A DNA stretch of 64,000 nucleotides, from the NCBI GenBank assembly GCA_902775075.1, contig CACYKX010000010.1, forward strand, positions 19,585-83,584. Reading direction: 5' to 3'. Positions within the stretch are counted from its first letter, which is position 1; every line of letters begins with the position of its first letter. Positions 1-8,920 of the stretch are shown here, piece by piece. Under the pieces are notes generated by a model. It did not search any database, was not told the origin of the DNA, and worked only from the letters and a program-made list of their open reading frames with translations. A program made the position numbers and the translations under genes. Origin of the DNA: an uncultured Prevotellaceae bacterium (GTDB lineage Bacteria > Bacteroidota > Bacteroidia > Bacteroidales > Bacteroidaceae).

Positions 1-159
1 AATGTTACGGTAGTAGATGTGAACACAATTCTTTATGCAGGTAAGCGTCAGGCTCGCTACACTAAGGCAGGTCTTGTTAAAGGTCAGAAGAATTCGTTCA
101 AAAAAGCAATCGTCACTTTAAAAGATGGCGATACAATTGATTTTTACAGCAATATTTAA
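1..159 (+). CDS. rplW: 50S ribosomal protein L23 (partial, C-terminal end)
   Basis: The open frame enters at base 1 and codes for the last 52 residues, ending in TIDFYSNI. The middle, with KKAIVTL and then GDTIDFY, matches the C-terminal strands of bL23/uL23, which lies at the peptide exit tunnel and contacts SRP and trigger factor. It stops 7 nt before rplB, the normal S10-operon order. The N-terminal half is outside the window. Identity rests on this tail plus gene order. Confidence 0.9.
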   Translation, partial: NVTVVDVNTILYAGKRQARYTKAGLVKGQKNSFKKAIVTLKDGDTIDFYSNI

Positions 160-166
160 ATAAAAA

Positions 167-994
167 ATGGCAGTACGTAAATTAAACCCGGTAACTCCGG
201 GACAAAGACACAAGGTTATTGGCACGTTCGAGGATATTACTGCATCCGTGCCAGAGAAGTCTCTCGTTTACGGCAAACGTTCTACTGGTGGTCGTAATAA
301 CACTGGTAAGATGACCGTTCGCTATATTGGCGGTGGTCATAAGCAGAAGTATCGTCTTATAGACTTTAAACGTGAGAAAGATGGTGTTCCAGCTGTAGTT
401 AAGAGTATTGAGTATGATCCTAATAGATCTGCTCGTATTGCTCTGTTATACTATGCTGATGGTGAAAAACGTTACATTATTGCTCCAAATGGATTGAAGG
501 TTGGTGCTACATTGATGTCTGGCGCAGAAGCTGCTCCAGAGATTGGTAATGCTCTTCCTTTAGCAAACATCCCTGTTGGTACTGTAATTCACAATATTGA
601 GTTACGTCCAGGTCAGGGTGCTTTGTTGGTCCGTTCGGCTGGTAATTTTGCTCAGTTGACTTCTCGTGAGGGCAGTTATTGTGTGATTAAGCTCCCTTCT
701 GGTGAAACTCGCCAGATTTTAAGTGCTTGTAAAGCAACTGTAGGTAGTGTTGGTAATTCAGATCATGCTCTTGAACAGTCTGGTAAAGCAGGACGTTCTC
801 GTTGGTTAGGTCGTCGCCCTCACAACCGTGGTGTTGTTATGAATCCTGTTGATCACCCTATGGGTGGTGGTGAAGGTCGCCAGTCTGGTGGTCATCCACG
901 TTCACGTAAGGGCTTGTATGCTAAGGGTCTTAAGACTCGTGCACCTAAGAAGCTTTCTAACAAGTATATTATCGAAAGAGCTAATAAGAAATAA
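167..994 (+). CDS. rplB: 50S ribosomal protein L2
   Basis: This is uL2, a primary 23S rRNA binder needed for subunit association and for the peptidyl-transferase region. At 275 residues it is the usual bacterial length. The C-terminal signature [12 protein letters not shown] (His230 equals the conserved His of E. coli L2) is intact, followed by the basic tail with GGHPRSRKG. It lies 7 nt after rplW and 13 nt before rpsS, so it is surely in the S10 polycistron. There is no purine-rich Shine-Dalgarno sequence; the upstream bases are A/T-rich, typical of this phylum. Confidence 0.98.
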   Translation: MAVRKLNPVTPGQRHKVIGTFEDITASVPEKSLVYGKRSTGGRNNTGKMTVRYIGGGHKQKYRLIDFKREKDGVPAVVKSIEYDPNRSARIALLYYADGEKRYIIAPNGLKVGATLMSGAEAAPEIGNALPLANIPVGTVIHNIELRPGQGALLVRSAGNFAQLTSREGSYCVIKLPSGETRQILSACKATVGSVGNSDHALEQSGKAGRSRWLGRRPHNRGVVMNPVDHPMGGGEGRQSGGHPRSRKGLYAKGLKTRAPKKLSNKYIIERANKK

Positions 995-1007
995 TAAAGA
1001 GTAAGTT

Positions 1008-1277
1008 ATGAGTCGTTCACTTAAAAAAGGTCCTTACATCAATGTATCACTCGAGAAGAAAGTTCTTGAAATGAACGAGAGTGGTAAGAAGAATGTTGTA
1101 AAGACATGGGCCAGAGCTTCAATGATATCTCCTGATTTTGTAGGTCATACCATTGCAGTTCATAACGGAAATAAATTTATCCCTGTTTACGTTACTGAGA
1201 ATATGGTTGGTCACAAACTTGGTGAGTTTGCTCCAACACGTCGTTTTGGCGGTCACTCAGGAAATAATAAGAAGTAA
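1008..1277 (+). CDS. rpsS: 30S ribosomal protein S19
   Basis: uS19 binds the 16S rRNA head with S13 and touches the A-site finger. The 89-residue product begins [12 protein letters not shown] and carries the signature [14 protein letters not shown] near its end, both diagnostic. Length is normal. It sits between rplB and rplV as in other S10 operons. Confidence 0.98.
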   Translation: MSRSLKKGPYINVSLEKKVLEMNESGKKNVVKTWARASMISPDFVGHTIAVHNGNKFIPVYVTENMVGHKLGEFAPTRRFGGHSGNNKK

Positions 1278-1310
1278 GCGGGTTAATCCATTTAAAAAAT
1301 TGAAATTATA

Positions 1311-1715
1311 ATGGGAGCAAGAAAACATATCGCAGCTGAAAAGATTAAAGAAGCTCGCAAAAATCAGTACTTCGCTAAGCTTAATGGCGTTCCTTCTTCT
1401 CCACGTAAAATGCGTTACGTAGTAGATATGATTCGTGGTATGGAGGTTAATCGTGCCCTCGGAGTACTTAAGTTCTCTAAGAAGCAGGCTTCAGCAGACG
1501 TTGAGAAACTGTTGCGCTCAGCAATTGCTAATTGGGAACAGAAAAACGATCGTAAGGCTGAAGATGGCGAACTTTATGTTAGCCGTGTCTTCGTTGATCA
1601 GGGTGTTACAATGAAACGTATGAGACCTGCACCTCAGGGTCGTGGTTATAGAATCCGTAAGCGTTCTAACCATGTTACTCTTTTTGTAGATGCAAAAACT
1701 AATGACGAAAAATAA
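1311..1715 (+). CDS. rplV: 50S ribosomal protein L22
   Basis: uL22 lines the nascent-peptide tunnel through a long beta-hairpin. In the 134-residue product the core motif [14 protein letters not shown] (about 28-41) and the hairpin region [18 protein letters not shown] (about 100-117) are present. The first about 20 residues ([17 protein letters not shown]) are a basic extension of the sort common in Bacteroidetes L22. The 33-nt gap to rpsS is A/T-rich and shows no promoter. Confidence 0.97.
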   Translation: MGARKHIAAEKIKEARKNQYFAKLNGVPSSPRKMRYVVDMIRGMEVNRALGVLKFSKKQASADVEKLLRSAIANWEQKNDRKAEDGELYVSRVFVDQGVTMKRMRPAPQGRGYRIRKRSNHVTLFVDAKTNDEK

Positions 1716-1723
1716 TAAGTAGA

Positions 1724-2449
1724 ATGGGACAGAAAGTTAATCCAATAAGCAACCGTCTAGGTGTAATCCGTGGTTGGGATTCAAATTGGTTCGGTGGTAA
1801 GAACTTCGGTGATAACCTCGTTGAGGATCAGAAAATCCGTAAGTATCTTAACGAGCGCCTTGCTAAGGCTAGCGTTTCTCGTATCATCATCGAGCGTACA
1901 TTAAAGCTTGTTACCATCACTATTTGTACAGCCCGTCCGGGTATTGTCATTGGTAAAGGTGGTCAGGATGTTGATAAGTTGAAAGAAGAGTTAAAGAATA
2001 TCTTCAAGGAAGAAATTCAAATTAACATATTCGAAGTTAAGAAACCTGAACTCGATGCTAATATTGTTGCAAATAACATCGCTCGCCAAGTAGAGGGTAA
2101 GATTGCTTATCGCCGTGCTATTAAGATGGCTGTTGCAAATACAATGCGTGCAGGAGCAGAGGGTATTAAAGTACAAATTACTGGTCGTTTAAATGGTGCG
2201 GAAATGGCACGTAAGGAGATGTTCAAGGAAGGTCGTACTCCATTGCATACATTCCGCGCTGATATCGATTATTGCCAGGCTGAAGCTTTGACTAAGGTTG
2301 GTCTCTTGGGTATTAAAGTATGGATTTGCCGTGGTGAGGTTTACGGAAAGCGTGACTTGACACCTAACTTTGCTCAGGAAAGCAAGAATAGTGGCCGTAA
2401 TAACGGTCGAAATAATCGCCGTGGTGGTAAGAGAAACAATAATCGTTAA
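1724..2449 (+). CDS. rpsC: 30S ribosomal protein S3
   Basis: uS3 forms the mRNA entry channel and helps helicase activity of the 30S head. The start [13 protein letters not shown] is diagnostic, and a KH-type loop [12 protein letters not shown] lies near residues 76-87. The 241-residue product ends in an unusual low-complexity tail of Asn, Gly, Arg and Lys from about residue 222, which probably contacts RNA. It is 8 nt after rplV and 14 nt before rplP. Confidence 0.98.
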   Translation: MGQKVNPISNRLGVIRGWDSNWFGGKNFGDNLVEDQKIRKYLNERLAKASVSRIIIERTLKLVTITICTARPGIVIGKGGQDVDKLKEELKNIFKEEIQINIFEVKKPELDANIVANNIARQVEGKIAYRRAIKMAVANTMRAGAEGIKVQITGRLNGAEMARKEMFKEGRTPLHTFRADIDYCQAEALTKVGLLGIKVWICRGEVYGKRDLTPNFAQESKNSGRNNGRNNRRGGKRNNNR

Positions 2450-2463
2450 AATTAGAAGTTATC

Positions 2464-2892
2464 ATGTTACAGCCAAAAAGAGTAAAATATAGAAGACCTC
2501 AAGATGGACGTGGCAATAAAGGCAACGCTCATAGAGGTACACAATTGGCTTTCGGTTCATTTGGTATCAAGACGCTTGAGGCAAAATGGCTCGATAGTCG
2601 TCAGATTGAGGCCGCTCGTGTCGCAGTTAATCGCTACATGAATCGTGAAGGTCAAGTCTGGATTCGTATCTTCCCTGATAAACCTATCACTCGTAAGCCT
2701 GCTGATGTCCGTATGGGTAAAGGTAAAGGTGATCCTGCAGGATGGGTTGCACCTGTTACACCTGGTCGCATCTTATTCGAGGTTGAAGGTGTTTCTTTTG
2801 ATATTGCTAAGGAGGCTCTTCGCCTTGCAGCTCAGAAGTTACCAGTTAAGACTAAGTTTGTTGTTAGACGTGATTACGATAAAAACGCTTAA
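2464..2892 (+). CDS. rplP: 50S ribosomal protein L16
   Basis: uL16 is a late-assembly protein at the A-site and central protuberance. The 142-residue product starts [11 protein letters not shown] and contains [15 protein letters not shown] (about 80-94), the L16 signature. Length is standard. A second open frame over bases 2645-2899 is a shadow of this gene. Confidence 0.98.
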   Translation: MLQPKRVKYRRPQDGRGNKGNAHRGTQLAFGSFGIKTLEAKWLDSRQIEAARVAVNRYMNREGQVWIRIFPDKPITRKPADVRMGKGKGDPAGWVAPVTPGRILFEVEGVSFDIAKEALRLAAQKLPVKTKFVVRRDYDKNA

Positions 2893-2895
2893 GCT

Positions 2896-3090
2896 ATGAA
2901 GATGAAAGAATTACGCGAACTTGAAACCAGCGCATTGGTTGAGAAGTTAGAAAGTGCAGAGGCAAGTTTGAATCAGATGAAATTAAATCATCAGATCACT
3001 CCTCTTGAGAATCCATCACAGATTAAGTCTACTCGTCGTGATATTGCACGTATGAAGACAGAACTTCGTCAAAGAGAACTTAATAAATAA
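2896..3090 (+). CDS. rpmC: 50S ribosomal protein L29
   Basis: uL29 is a small two-helix protein near the tunnel exit next to L23. The 64-residue product has the L29 pattern of two helices, with [19 protein letters not shown] in the second. It begins 3 nt after the rplP stop, and the rpsQ frame opens at once after it, a very tight L16-L29-S17 arrangement. Confidence 0.96.
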   Translation: MKMKELRELETSALVEKLESAEASLNQMKLNHQITPLENPSQIKSTRRDIARMKTELRQRELNK

Positions 3091-3101
3091 TAATGGTCCA
3101 G

Positions 3102-3359
3102 ATGGAAACAAGAAATTTAAGAAAAGTAAGACAGGGTGTTGTTATCAGCAACAAAATGGATAAAACTATTGTTATTGCATCTAAGTTCAAAGAGAAGCAC
3201 CCTATTTATGGTAAATTTGTGCAGCACACAAAGAAATACCATGCACATGACGAGAATAATGAGGCAAATGTAGGTGATACAGTTCAAATTATGGAAACTC
3301 GTCCTCTGTCTAAGACAAAGAGATGGAGATTAGTACAAATTGTTGAAAAAGCTAAGTAA
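3102..3359 (+). CDS. rpsQ: 30S ribosomal protein S17
   Basis: uS17 is an early-binding 16S rRNA protein with an OB fold. The motif [14 protein letters not shown] and the later [12 protein letters not shown] are diagnostic. I place the start at METRNLRK (85 residues) because family members in this phylum begin there; an in-frame ATG at 3093 would add MVQ. It lies between rpmC and rplN, the usual order. Confidence 0.96.
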   Translation: METRNLRKVRQGVVISNKMDKTIVIASKFKEKHPIYGKFVQHTKKYHAHDENNEANVGDTVQIMETRPLSKTKRWRLVQIVEKAK

Positions 3360-3361
3360 TT

Positions 3362-3727
3362 ATGATACAAGCAGAATCAAAACTTACAGTATGTGATAAC
3401 AGTGGTGCTCGTGAGGCTAAGTGCATTCGTGTACTTGGTGGTACAGGTCGCCGTTACGCAAGTGTTGGTGACGTTATTGTAGTTGCTGTACAGAACGTTA
3501 TACCATCAAGTGATTTGAAAAAAGGTGCGGTATCTAAGGCTTTGATCGTTCGCACAAAGAAGGAGATTCGTCGTGCAGATGGTTCTTACATCCGTTTCGA
3601 TGATAACGCTTGTGTATTGCTGAATAACGCAGGTGAGCTTCGTGGTAGTCGTATTTTCGGCCCTGTTGCTCGTGAGTTGCGTGCAGTTAACATGAAGGTC
3701 GTTTCTTTGGCACCTGAGGTTCTTTAA
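3362..3727 (+). CDS. rplN: 50S ribosomal protein L14
   Basis: uL14 sits on the subunit interface and forms intersubunit bridges; it is also the docking site for the RsfS silencing factor. The 121-residue product begins [16 protein letters not shown] and has the L14 signature around [16 protein letters not shown], plus the ending [11 protein letters not shown]. It starts 2 nt after the rpsQ stop. Confidence 0.98.
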   Translation: MIQAESKLTVCDNSGAREAKCIRVLGGTGRRYASVGDVIVVAVQNVIPSSDLKKGAVSKALIVRTKKEIRRADGSYIRFDDNACVLLNNAGELRGSRIFGPVARELRAVNMKVVSLAPEVL

Positions 3728-3746
3728 TAATTTAAAATTTAAAGTA

Positions 3747-4064
3747 ATGAGTAAGTTACATATTAAGAAAGAAGATACAGTCATTGTTCTTGCTGGTCAA
3801 GATAAGGGCAAGACTGGTAAGGTGCTCAAGGTTTTTGTTGATTCAAACCGTGCCATCGTAGAAGGTGTAAACATGGTTTCTAAGAGCACTAAGCCTTCAG
3901 CTAAGAATCCTCAGGGAGGCATCGTAAAGCAGGAGGCTCCTATTCATATCTCAAATCTTAGCTTGATTGATCCTAAGAGTGGTAAAGCTACTCGTATTCG
4001 CATTGAGCGTGAGGGTAAGTCAATTAAGCGTATTGCAAAAAAGTCAGGGGAGGAAATTAAATAA
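3747..4064 (+). CDS. rplX: 50S ribosomal protein L24
   Basis: uL24 is an initiator of 50S assembly at the tunnel exit. A KOW motif is visible near residues 8-34 ([19 protein letters not shown]). The 105-residue product has normal length. Its stop codon shares a base with the rplE start (ATAATGG), so the two are probably translationally coupled. Confidence 0.97.
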   Translation: MSKLHIKKEDTVIVLAGQDKGKTGKVLKVFVDSNRAIVEGVNMVSKSTKPSAKNPQGGIVKQEAPIHISNLSLIDPKSGKATRIRIEREGKSIKRIAKKSGEEIK

Positions 4065-4618
4065 TGGATACAGCACAGTTAAAGAAGGTCTATAAAGAGA
4101 CTATTGCTCCTGCTCTTCAGAAGCAGTTCAATTATTCTTCAGCAATGCAGATTCCTGCCTTGAAGAAGATTGTTATTAACCAGGGTCTTGGTGATGCGAC
4201 TCAGGATAAGAAGATCGTTGATGTTGCAATCAATGAGATTACAGCGATTACAGGTCAGAAGGCTGTTGCTACATATTCTAAGAAGGATATTGCAAACTTC
4301 AAGCTTCGTAAGAAGATGCCTATCGGTGTAATGGTAACTTTGCGTCGTGAGCGTATGTATGAGTTTTTGGAGAAGTTGGTTCGAGTATCTCTTCCACGTA
4401 TCCGTGACTTCAAAGGTATTGAAAGTAAATTTGATGGTCGTGGTAATTATACGTTGGGTATTACAGAACAGATTATCTTCCCAGAGATTAATATTGACCA
4501 AGTAGATCGTATCCAGGGTATGAACATTACTTTCGTAACATCAGCTAATACAGATGAAGAGGGTTATGCTCTGCTTAAAGCTTTCGGTCTTCCATTCAAG
4601 AATGCTAAAAACGATTAA
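4064..4618 (+). CDS. rplE: 50S ribosomal protein L5
   Basis: uL5 binds 5S rRNA in the central protuberance and touches the P-site tRNA. The 184-residue product shows [14 protein letters not shown] (about 28-41), [20 protein letters not shown] and the basic motif [12 protein letters not shown]. Length is normal. It overlaps the last base of rplX. Confidence 0.97.
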   Translation: MDTAQLKKVYKETIAPALQKQFNYSSAMQIPALKKIVINQGLGDATQDKKIVDVAINEITAITGQKAVATYSKKDIANFKLRKKMPIGVMVTLRRERMYEFLEKLVRVSLPRIRDFKGIESKFDGRGNYTLGITEQIIFPEINIDQVDRIQGMNITFVTSANTDEEGYALLKAFGLPFKNAKND

Positions 4619-4623
4619 TAGAT

Positions 4624-4926
4624 ATGGCAAAAGAATCAATGAAAGCTCGCGAGGTAAAGCGTGCTAAGCTTGTTGCTCGTTATGCAGAGAAGCGTTCAGC
4701 TTTGAAGAAGATTATTGCTACTTCTAATGACCCTGCAGAGGCTTATGAGGCAGCTCGTAAACTTCAGGCTATTCCAAAGAATGCAAATCCTATCCGTCTT
4801 CACAACCGTTGTAAGATTACAGGCCGTCCTAAGGGTTATATCCGTCAGTTTGGTTTGTCTCGTATTCAGTTCCGTGAGATGGCTTCTCAGGGTTTAATTC
4901 CTGGTGTTAAGAAGGCAAGCTGGTAA
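4624..4926 (+). CDS. rpsN: 30S ribosomal protein S14 (long, zinc-free form)
   Basis: uS14 is in the 30S head. This 100-residue form has only one cysteine ([15 protein letters not shown]) and no CxxC pair, so it is the long zinc-independent type, not the 61-residue zinc form. The ending [12 protein letters not shown] is diagnostic. After it the cluster has a 113-nt gap, the longest inside the spc block, with two hairpins before rpsH. Confidence 0.97.
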   Translation: MAKESMKAREVKRAKLVARYAEKRSALKKIIATSNDPAEAYEAARKLQAIPKNANPIRLHNRCKITGRPKGYIRQFGLSRIQFREMASQGLIPGVKKASW

Positions 4927-4935
4927 TTAAATAAA

Positions 4936-5018
4936 ATGATTAGTGATTAGCTTTAAAAAGTTTTTCACTAATCATCTTGCTAAAGAATTTATTTTTAATA
5001 TTGTCGGGGTTGTCCCGA
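4936..5018 (+). promoter_or_regulatory. Two hairpins in the rpsN-rpsH gap, possible regulatory leader
   Basis: Seen: an 11-bp perfect inverted repeat (ATGATTAGTGA at 4936-4946 pairing with 4965-4975, 18-nt loop) and a second 5-bp G/C-rich stem (TCGGG at 5004-5008 with CCCGA at 5014-5018). Neighbouring ribosomal genes here are 2-35 nt apart, so a structured 113-nt gap is exceptional. In E. coli, S8 represses its own operon by binding mRNA; a similar role here is only inference. No U-tract follows either hairpin, so a simple terminator is unlikely. Confidence 0.4.
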
Positions 5019-5039
5019 TTAATTAAACATTTATATTTT

Positions 5040-5435
5040 ATGACAGATCCAATAGCAGATTATCTGACAAGACTCAGAAATGCCATCATGGCTCATCACC
5101 GTGTTGTTGAAGTTCCTGCGTCTAACTTGAAGAAATCTATTACAAAGATTCTCTTCGAGAAGGGTTACATTCTGAACTACAAGTTCATTGAAGATGGACC
5201 ACAGGGTACTATCAAAGTAGCTTTGAAGTACAATCCTACAACTAAGCAAAGCGCTATTAAGTGTTTGAAGCGTGTGTCTACTCCAGGTTTGCGTAAGTAT
5301 ACCGGTTATAAGGACATGCCGAGAGTTATTAACGGATTAGGTATTGCAATTATATCTACATCTAAAGGTGTTATGACAAACAAAGAAGCTTCTGATCTTA
5401 AGATTGGTGGTGAGGTTCTTTGTTACGTTTATTAA
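5040..5435 (+). CDS. rpsH: 30S ribosomal protein S8
   Basis: uS8 binds helix 21 of 16S rRNA and in E. coli also represses the spc operon. I start at MTDPIADYLTRLRNA, the conserved N-terminus, giving 131 residues; an upstream TTG at 4977 would add 21 residues unlike the family. The C-terminal STSKGVMTNKEA and GGEVLCYVY are typical. Confidence 0.97.
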   Translation: MTDPIADYLTRLRNAIMAHHRVVEVPASNLKKSITKILFEKGYILNYKFIEDGPQGTIKVALKYNPTTKQSAIKCLKRVSTPGLRKYTGYKDMPRVINGLGIAIISTSKGVMTNKEASDLKIGGEVLCYVY

Positions 5436-5437
5436 TT

Positions 5438-5442
5438 GGAGG
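5438..5442 (+). promoter_or_regulatory. Shine-Dalgarno-like GGAGG before rplF
   Basis: GGAGG lies 7 nt before the rplF ATG. Most genes here have only A/T-rich leaders, as expected for a phylum in which the anti-Shine-Dalgarno tail is sequestered in the ribosome. It may be chance, but it supports the ATG at 5450 over the TTG at 5420. Confidence 0.45.
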
Positions 5443-5449
5443 ATTGAAT

Positions 5450-6022
5450 ATGTCAAGAATAGGAAAATTGCCAATTAGTATCCCAGCTGGTGTTACTGTT
5501 AATTTTGATGAGAAGACTAACCTAGTATCTGTTAAAGGTCCTAAGGGTGAATTATCTCAGAAAATTGATTCTTCTATTAAGTTTGAGAATAAGGATGGTC
5601 AGATAACATTTAGCGTTGATGAGAATAGCCCAGTAGATTACAAGCAGAAGCAGGCATTCCATGGCCTATATCGTTCACTTGTTAATAACATGGTTATTGG
5701 TGTTAGTGAAGGTTATACAAAGGTTTTGGAGCTTGTCGGTGTTGGTTATCGTGTAAGTAATCAAGGTAATGTGATCGAATTCTCACTTGGTTATACACAC
5801 CCTATTTTCATGCAGCTTCCTAAGGAAGTAAAGGTAGAGACAAAGTCTGAGCGTAACCAGAATCCAATTTTGACATTGGAATCTTGTGATAAGGCTTTGT
5901 TGGGACTTATCTGTGCTAAAATTCGTTCTTTCCGTATGCCTGAGCCTTATAAGGGTAAGGGTATCCTGTTCAAGGGTGAGGTCATCCGCAGAAAGTCTGG
6001 TAAGACAGCTGCAGCTAAGTAA
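5450..6022 (+). CDS. rplF: 50S ribosomal protein L6
   Basis: uL6 sits near the GTPase centre. The start [15 protein letters not shown] is the family N-terminus and gives 190 residues; the C-terminal motif [13 protein letters not shown] is the L6 signature. Two tandem L6 folds are expected at about 11-82 and 90-170. An upstream in-frame TTG would add 10 residues and overlap rpsH; I reject it. Confidence 0.97.
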   Translation: MSRIGKLPISIPAGVTVNFDEKTNLVSVKGPKGELSQKIDSSIKFENKDGQITFSVDENSPVDYKQKQAFHGLYRSLVNNMVIGVSEGYTKVLELVGVGYRVSNQGNVIEFSLGYTHPIFMQLPKEVKVETKSERNQNPILTLESCDKALLGLICAKIRSFRMPEPYKGKGILFKGEVIRRKSGKTAAAK

Positions 6023-6045
6023 TTTTATTTTTTAATTTTACGATT

Positions 6046-6390
6046 ATGACAACAAAGAAAGTAGAAAGACGAATTAAAATAAAGTTCCGCATTCGCAAAA
6101 GTGTTAATGGAACTGCTGAGCGCCCACGTTTAAGTGTTTTCCGCTCTAATAAGCAGATTTATGCTCAGGTAATTAACGATTTGGAAGGTAAGACACTTGC
6201 TTCTGCATCTTCTTTAGGCCTTGAAAAGCTTCCAAAGATTGAGCAGGCTAAGAAAGTTGGTGCACTTGTTGCAGAGAAAGCAAAAGCTGCAGGTGTAGAG
6301 GCTGTTGTATTTGACCGTAACGGTTACCTTTATCATGGTCGCGTTCAGGCATTGGCAGATGCAGCTCGTGAAGGTGGTCTTAAATTTTAA
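6046..6390 (+). CDS. rplR: 50S ribosomal protein L18
   Basis: uL18 carries 5S rRNA to the 50S with L5. The 114-residue product shows [19 protein letters not shown] (about 25-43) and the C-terminal [20 protein letters not shown], both typical. It ends 6 nt before rpsE. Confidence 0.97.
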   Translation: MTTKKVERRIKIKFRIRKSVNGTAERPRLSVFRSNKQIYAQVINDLEGKTLASASSLGLEKLPKIEQAKKVGALVAEKAKAAGVEAVVFDRNGYLYHGRVQALADAAREGGLKF

Positions 6391-6396
6391 ACGATT

Positions 6397-6909
6397 ATGG
6401 CAATGAATAAAGTAAAAGTAAATAGTGATGTAGAACTGAAAGATCGCTTGGTTGCTATCAACCGTGTAACAAAGGTTACAAAGGGTGGTCGTACTTTCAC
6501 ATTCGCTGCTATCGTCGTAGTAGGTGACGGTAATGGCGTTATTGGTTATGGCCTTGGTAAGGCAGGTGAAGTTACCGCTGCTATCGCTAAGGGTACAGAA
6601 GCTGCAAAGAAGAATCTTGTAAAGGTTCCAGTACTTAAGGGTACAGTTCCTCATGAGGTTGAAGTTAAGTTTGGTGGTGCTCAGGTTATTATCAAACCAG
6701 CTGCAGCCGGTACAGGTTTGAAAGCCGGTGGTGCTATGCGTGCTGTTCTTGAGAGCGCTGGTGTTAAGGATGTCATTGCTAAGTCAAAGGGTTCATCAAA
6801 TGCCCACAACTTGGTAAAGGCTACTATCGCCGCCCTTGCTGAGATGCGTGACGCATATCAGGTTGCAGGTGAGCGTGGTATCAGTATGGACAAAGTATTT
6901 AACGGTTAA
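6397..6909 (+). CDS. rpsE: 30S ribosomal protein S5
   Basis: uS5 acts in decoding accuracy and mRNA entry. A double-stranded-RNA-binding S5 fold is seen with [18 protein letters not shown] (about 22-39) and [17 protein letters not shown]. The 170-residue length is normal. Start is taken at the first ATG; an alternative two codons later (MNKVKV) cannot be excluded. Confidence 0.97.
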   Translation: MAMNKVKVNSDVELKDRLVAINRVTKVTKGGRTFTFAAIVVVGDGNGVIGYGLGKAGEVTAAIAKGTEAAKKNLVKVPVLKGTVPHEVEVKFGGAQVIIKPAAAGTGLKAGGAMRAVLESAGVKDVIAKSKGSSNAHNLVKATIAALAEMRDAYQVAGERGISMDKVFNG

Positions 6910-6925
6910 TTAGGGATTATACAAA

Positions 6926-7102
6926 ATGGCAACAATTAAGATCAAGCAGATTAAGAGTAGAATCGGTGCCCCTAAAGATCAGAAGAATACTCTGATTTAT
7001 CTTGGGCTTCATAAGATTTCTCAGGTTGTTGAGGTTGAGGATACTCCTAGCAACCGCGGTATGATCCGTAAGGTTCATCACCTAGTAGAAGTAGTTAAAT
7101 AA
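6926..7102 (+). CDS. rpmD: 50S ribosomal protein L30
   Basis: This 58-residue protein translates as [20 protein letters not shown] followed by [13 protein letters not shown] and ends LVEVVK, the small uL30 fold (one alpha-beta repeat). It lies 16 nt after rpsE and 22 nt before rplO, the standard position. In E. coli the protein is not essential. Confidence 0.95.
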   Translation: MATIKIKQIKSRIGAPKDQKNTLIYLGLHKISQVVEVEDTPSNRGMIRKVHHLVEVVK

Positions 7103-7124
7103 TTAATTAAATTAAGCAGCTATT

Positions 7125-7571
7125 ATGAAATTAAATAATTTGAAACCAGCTGAAGGCTCTACACATTCACGTCGTCGTATCGGTCGTGGTCCTGGATCAG
7201 GACTTGGTGGTACTTCTACCCGTGGACATAAAGGTGCAAAGGCTCGCTCTGGTTATAAGAGAAAGATTGGTTTTGAAGGTGGTCAGATGCCACTTCAGCG
7301 TCGTATTCCGAAAGCTGGTTTTAAGAATATCAATCACAAGGAGTATTTTGCAATTAACCTTTCAACACTTCAGTCTCTTGCAGAGTCTAAGAATCTTACA
7401 AAGATTGGACTAGAGGAATTACGTGCTGCTAGCCTTGTAAAAGGTAACGTACTTGTTAAGATCCTTGGTAATGGAGAATTGAAGGCAAAAATCGATGTTG
7501 AAGCAAATGCTTTCTCAAAGTCTGCCGAAGAAGCAATCAAGGCAGTTGGTGGAAATGCAACTATAATCTAA
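7125..7571 (+). CDS. rplO: 50S ribosomal protein L15
   Basis: uL15 is an assembly protein with a long Gly/Arg-rich N-terminal extension entering the 23S core. Here residues 1-60 include HSRRRIGRGPGSGLGGT and RGHKGAKARSG, and the later FEGGQMPLQRRIPKAGF is the family signature. 148 residues is normal. It stops 3 nt before secY. Confidence 0.98.
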   Translation: MKLNNLKPAEGSTHSRRRIGRGPGSGLGGTSTRGHKGAKARSGYKRKIGFEGGQMPLQRRIPKAGFKNINHKEYFAINLSTLQSLAESKNLTKIGLEELRAASLVKGNVLVKILGNGELKAKIDVEANAFSKSAEEAIKAVGGNATII

Positions 7572-7574
7572 GTA

Positions 7575-8912
7575 ATGAAAAAGTTTATTGAGACACTAAA
7601 GAACTGTTGGAAGGTAGAGGATTTGCGTCAGCGACTCCTTATTACCTTCTTGTTTACAGCCATATACCGTTTTGGCTCGTTTGTTGTACTTCCAGGTATA
7701 AATCCTGGTATGTTGGAAAAACTTCAGTCGCAAACTTCAGGCGGCCTTATGTCGTTGTTGGACATGTTCTCTGGTGGAGCATTTTCCAATGCATCAATCT
7801 TTGCATTAGGAATTATGCCTTACATCTCAGCTTCTATCGTAATGCAACTTTTAGCTGTGGCTGTACCTTATTTCCAAAAGATGCAGCGTGAGGGTGAAAG
7901 TGGTCGCAAGAAGATTAACTGGTATACTAGAATTTTGACAGTAGCAATATTGTTATTCCAGGCTCCAAGTTATCTTTTAAATCTGAAATATCAGGCAGCG
8001 GGTGCTCTTTCCTCAGGTATTAGTTGGACTGTGTTTATGATTCCAGCAACTATTATTCTTGCAGCAGGAAGTATGTTCATCTTATGGTTAGGTGAACGCA
8101 TTACAGATAAAGGTGTAGGAAATGGTATCTCGTTGATTATTATGATTGGTATCATCGCTAGACTTCCTCAGTCATTCGTTCAAGAGGTATCTTCGCGTTT
8201 GACAGCTATTTCTGGTGGTGGACTGATTATGTTCATTGTTGAGATCATTATCCTTTATGCTGTAGTATGTGCATCTATTCTATTGGTGCAAGGTACACGC
8301 AAAGTTCCTGTACAGTACGCAAAGCGTCTTGTTGGTAACAAACAGTATGGTGGAGCCCGTCAGTACATTCCTTTAAAGTTATTTGCTGCTAATGTTATGC
8401 CAATCATCTTTGCTCAAGCATTGATGTTTATTCCTTTAGCTATTGTCAAATACAATTCAGAGAATGCTGCATGGTGGGTACGTGATTTGATGGATAATCG
8501 TAGTTTGCTTTACAATGCTATTTATGTAGTTTTAGTAATTGCATTTACCTACTTTTATACTGCGATCACTCTTAACCCTACTCAGATGGCAGAGGATATG
8601 AAACGTAACAATGGATTTATACCTGGTGTAAAACCGGGTAAGGATACAGCTGAGTATATCGACACCGTAATGTCTCGAATTACTTTCCCAGGTTCATTGT
8701 TCATTGCATTTATTGCAATCATGCCTGCATTGGCTGGATTACTTAATGTTCAACAGTCTTTTTCTCAGTTCTTCGGTGGTACATCTCTTTTGATTCTTGT
8801 AGGTGTTGTTATTGATACGTTACAGCAAGTAGAGAGTCATCTGTTGATGCGTCATTATGATGGACTTTTAAATTCTGGTCATACTAGACAGAGCGGTGTT
8901 TCTGCCTATTGA
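7575..8912 (+). CDS. secY: Protein translocase subunit SecY
   Basis: SecY forms the inner-membrane channel for Sec-dependent export with SecE and SecG. The 445-residue product has about ten hydrophobic segments; LGIMPYISASIVMQLL (TM2) and the cytosolic loop KKINWYTR are typical, as is the C-terminal NSGHTRQSG. It is in the classical place between rplO and map. Nothing looks broken. Confidence 0.98.
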   Translation: MKKFIETLKNCWKVEDLRQRLLITFLFTAIYRFGSFVVLPGINPGMLEKLQSQTSGGLMSLLDMFSGGAFSNASIFALGIMPYISASIVMQLLAVAVPYFQKMQREGESGRKKINWYTRILTVAILLFQAPSYLLNLKYQAAGALSSGISWTVFMIPATIILAAGSMFILWLGERITDKGVGNGISLIIMIGIIARLPQSFVQEVSSRLTAISGGGLIMFIVEIIILYAVVCASILLVQGTRKVPVQYAKRLVGNKQYGGARQYIPLKLFAANVMPIIFAQALMFIPLAIVKYNSENAAWWVRDLMDNRSLLYNAIYVVLVIAFTYFYTAITLNPTQMAEDMKRNNGFIPGVKPGKDTAEYIDTVMSRITFPGSLFIAFIAIMPALAGLLNVQQSFSQFFGGTSLLILVGVVIDTLQQVESHLLMRHYDGLLNSGHTRQSGVSAY

Positions 8913-8920
8913 TCTTTAGA

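Noticed and set aside
4977..5039. Longer S8 from a TTG start
   Set aside because: The added 21 residues are hydrophobic, unlike S8, and cover the hairpin region; the conserved start is the ATG at 5040.
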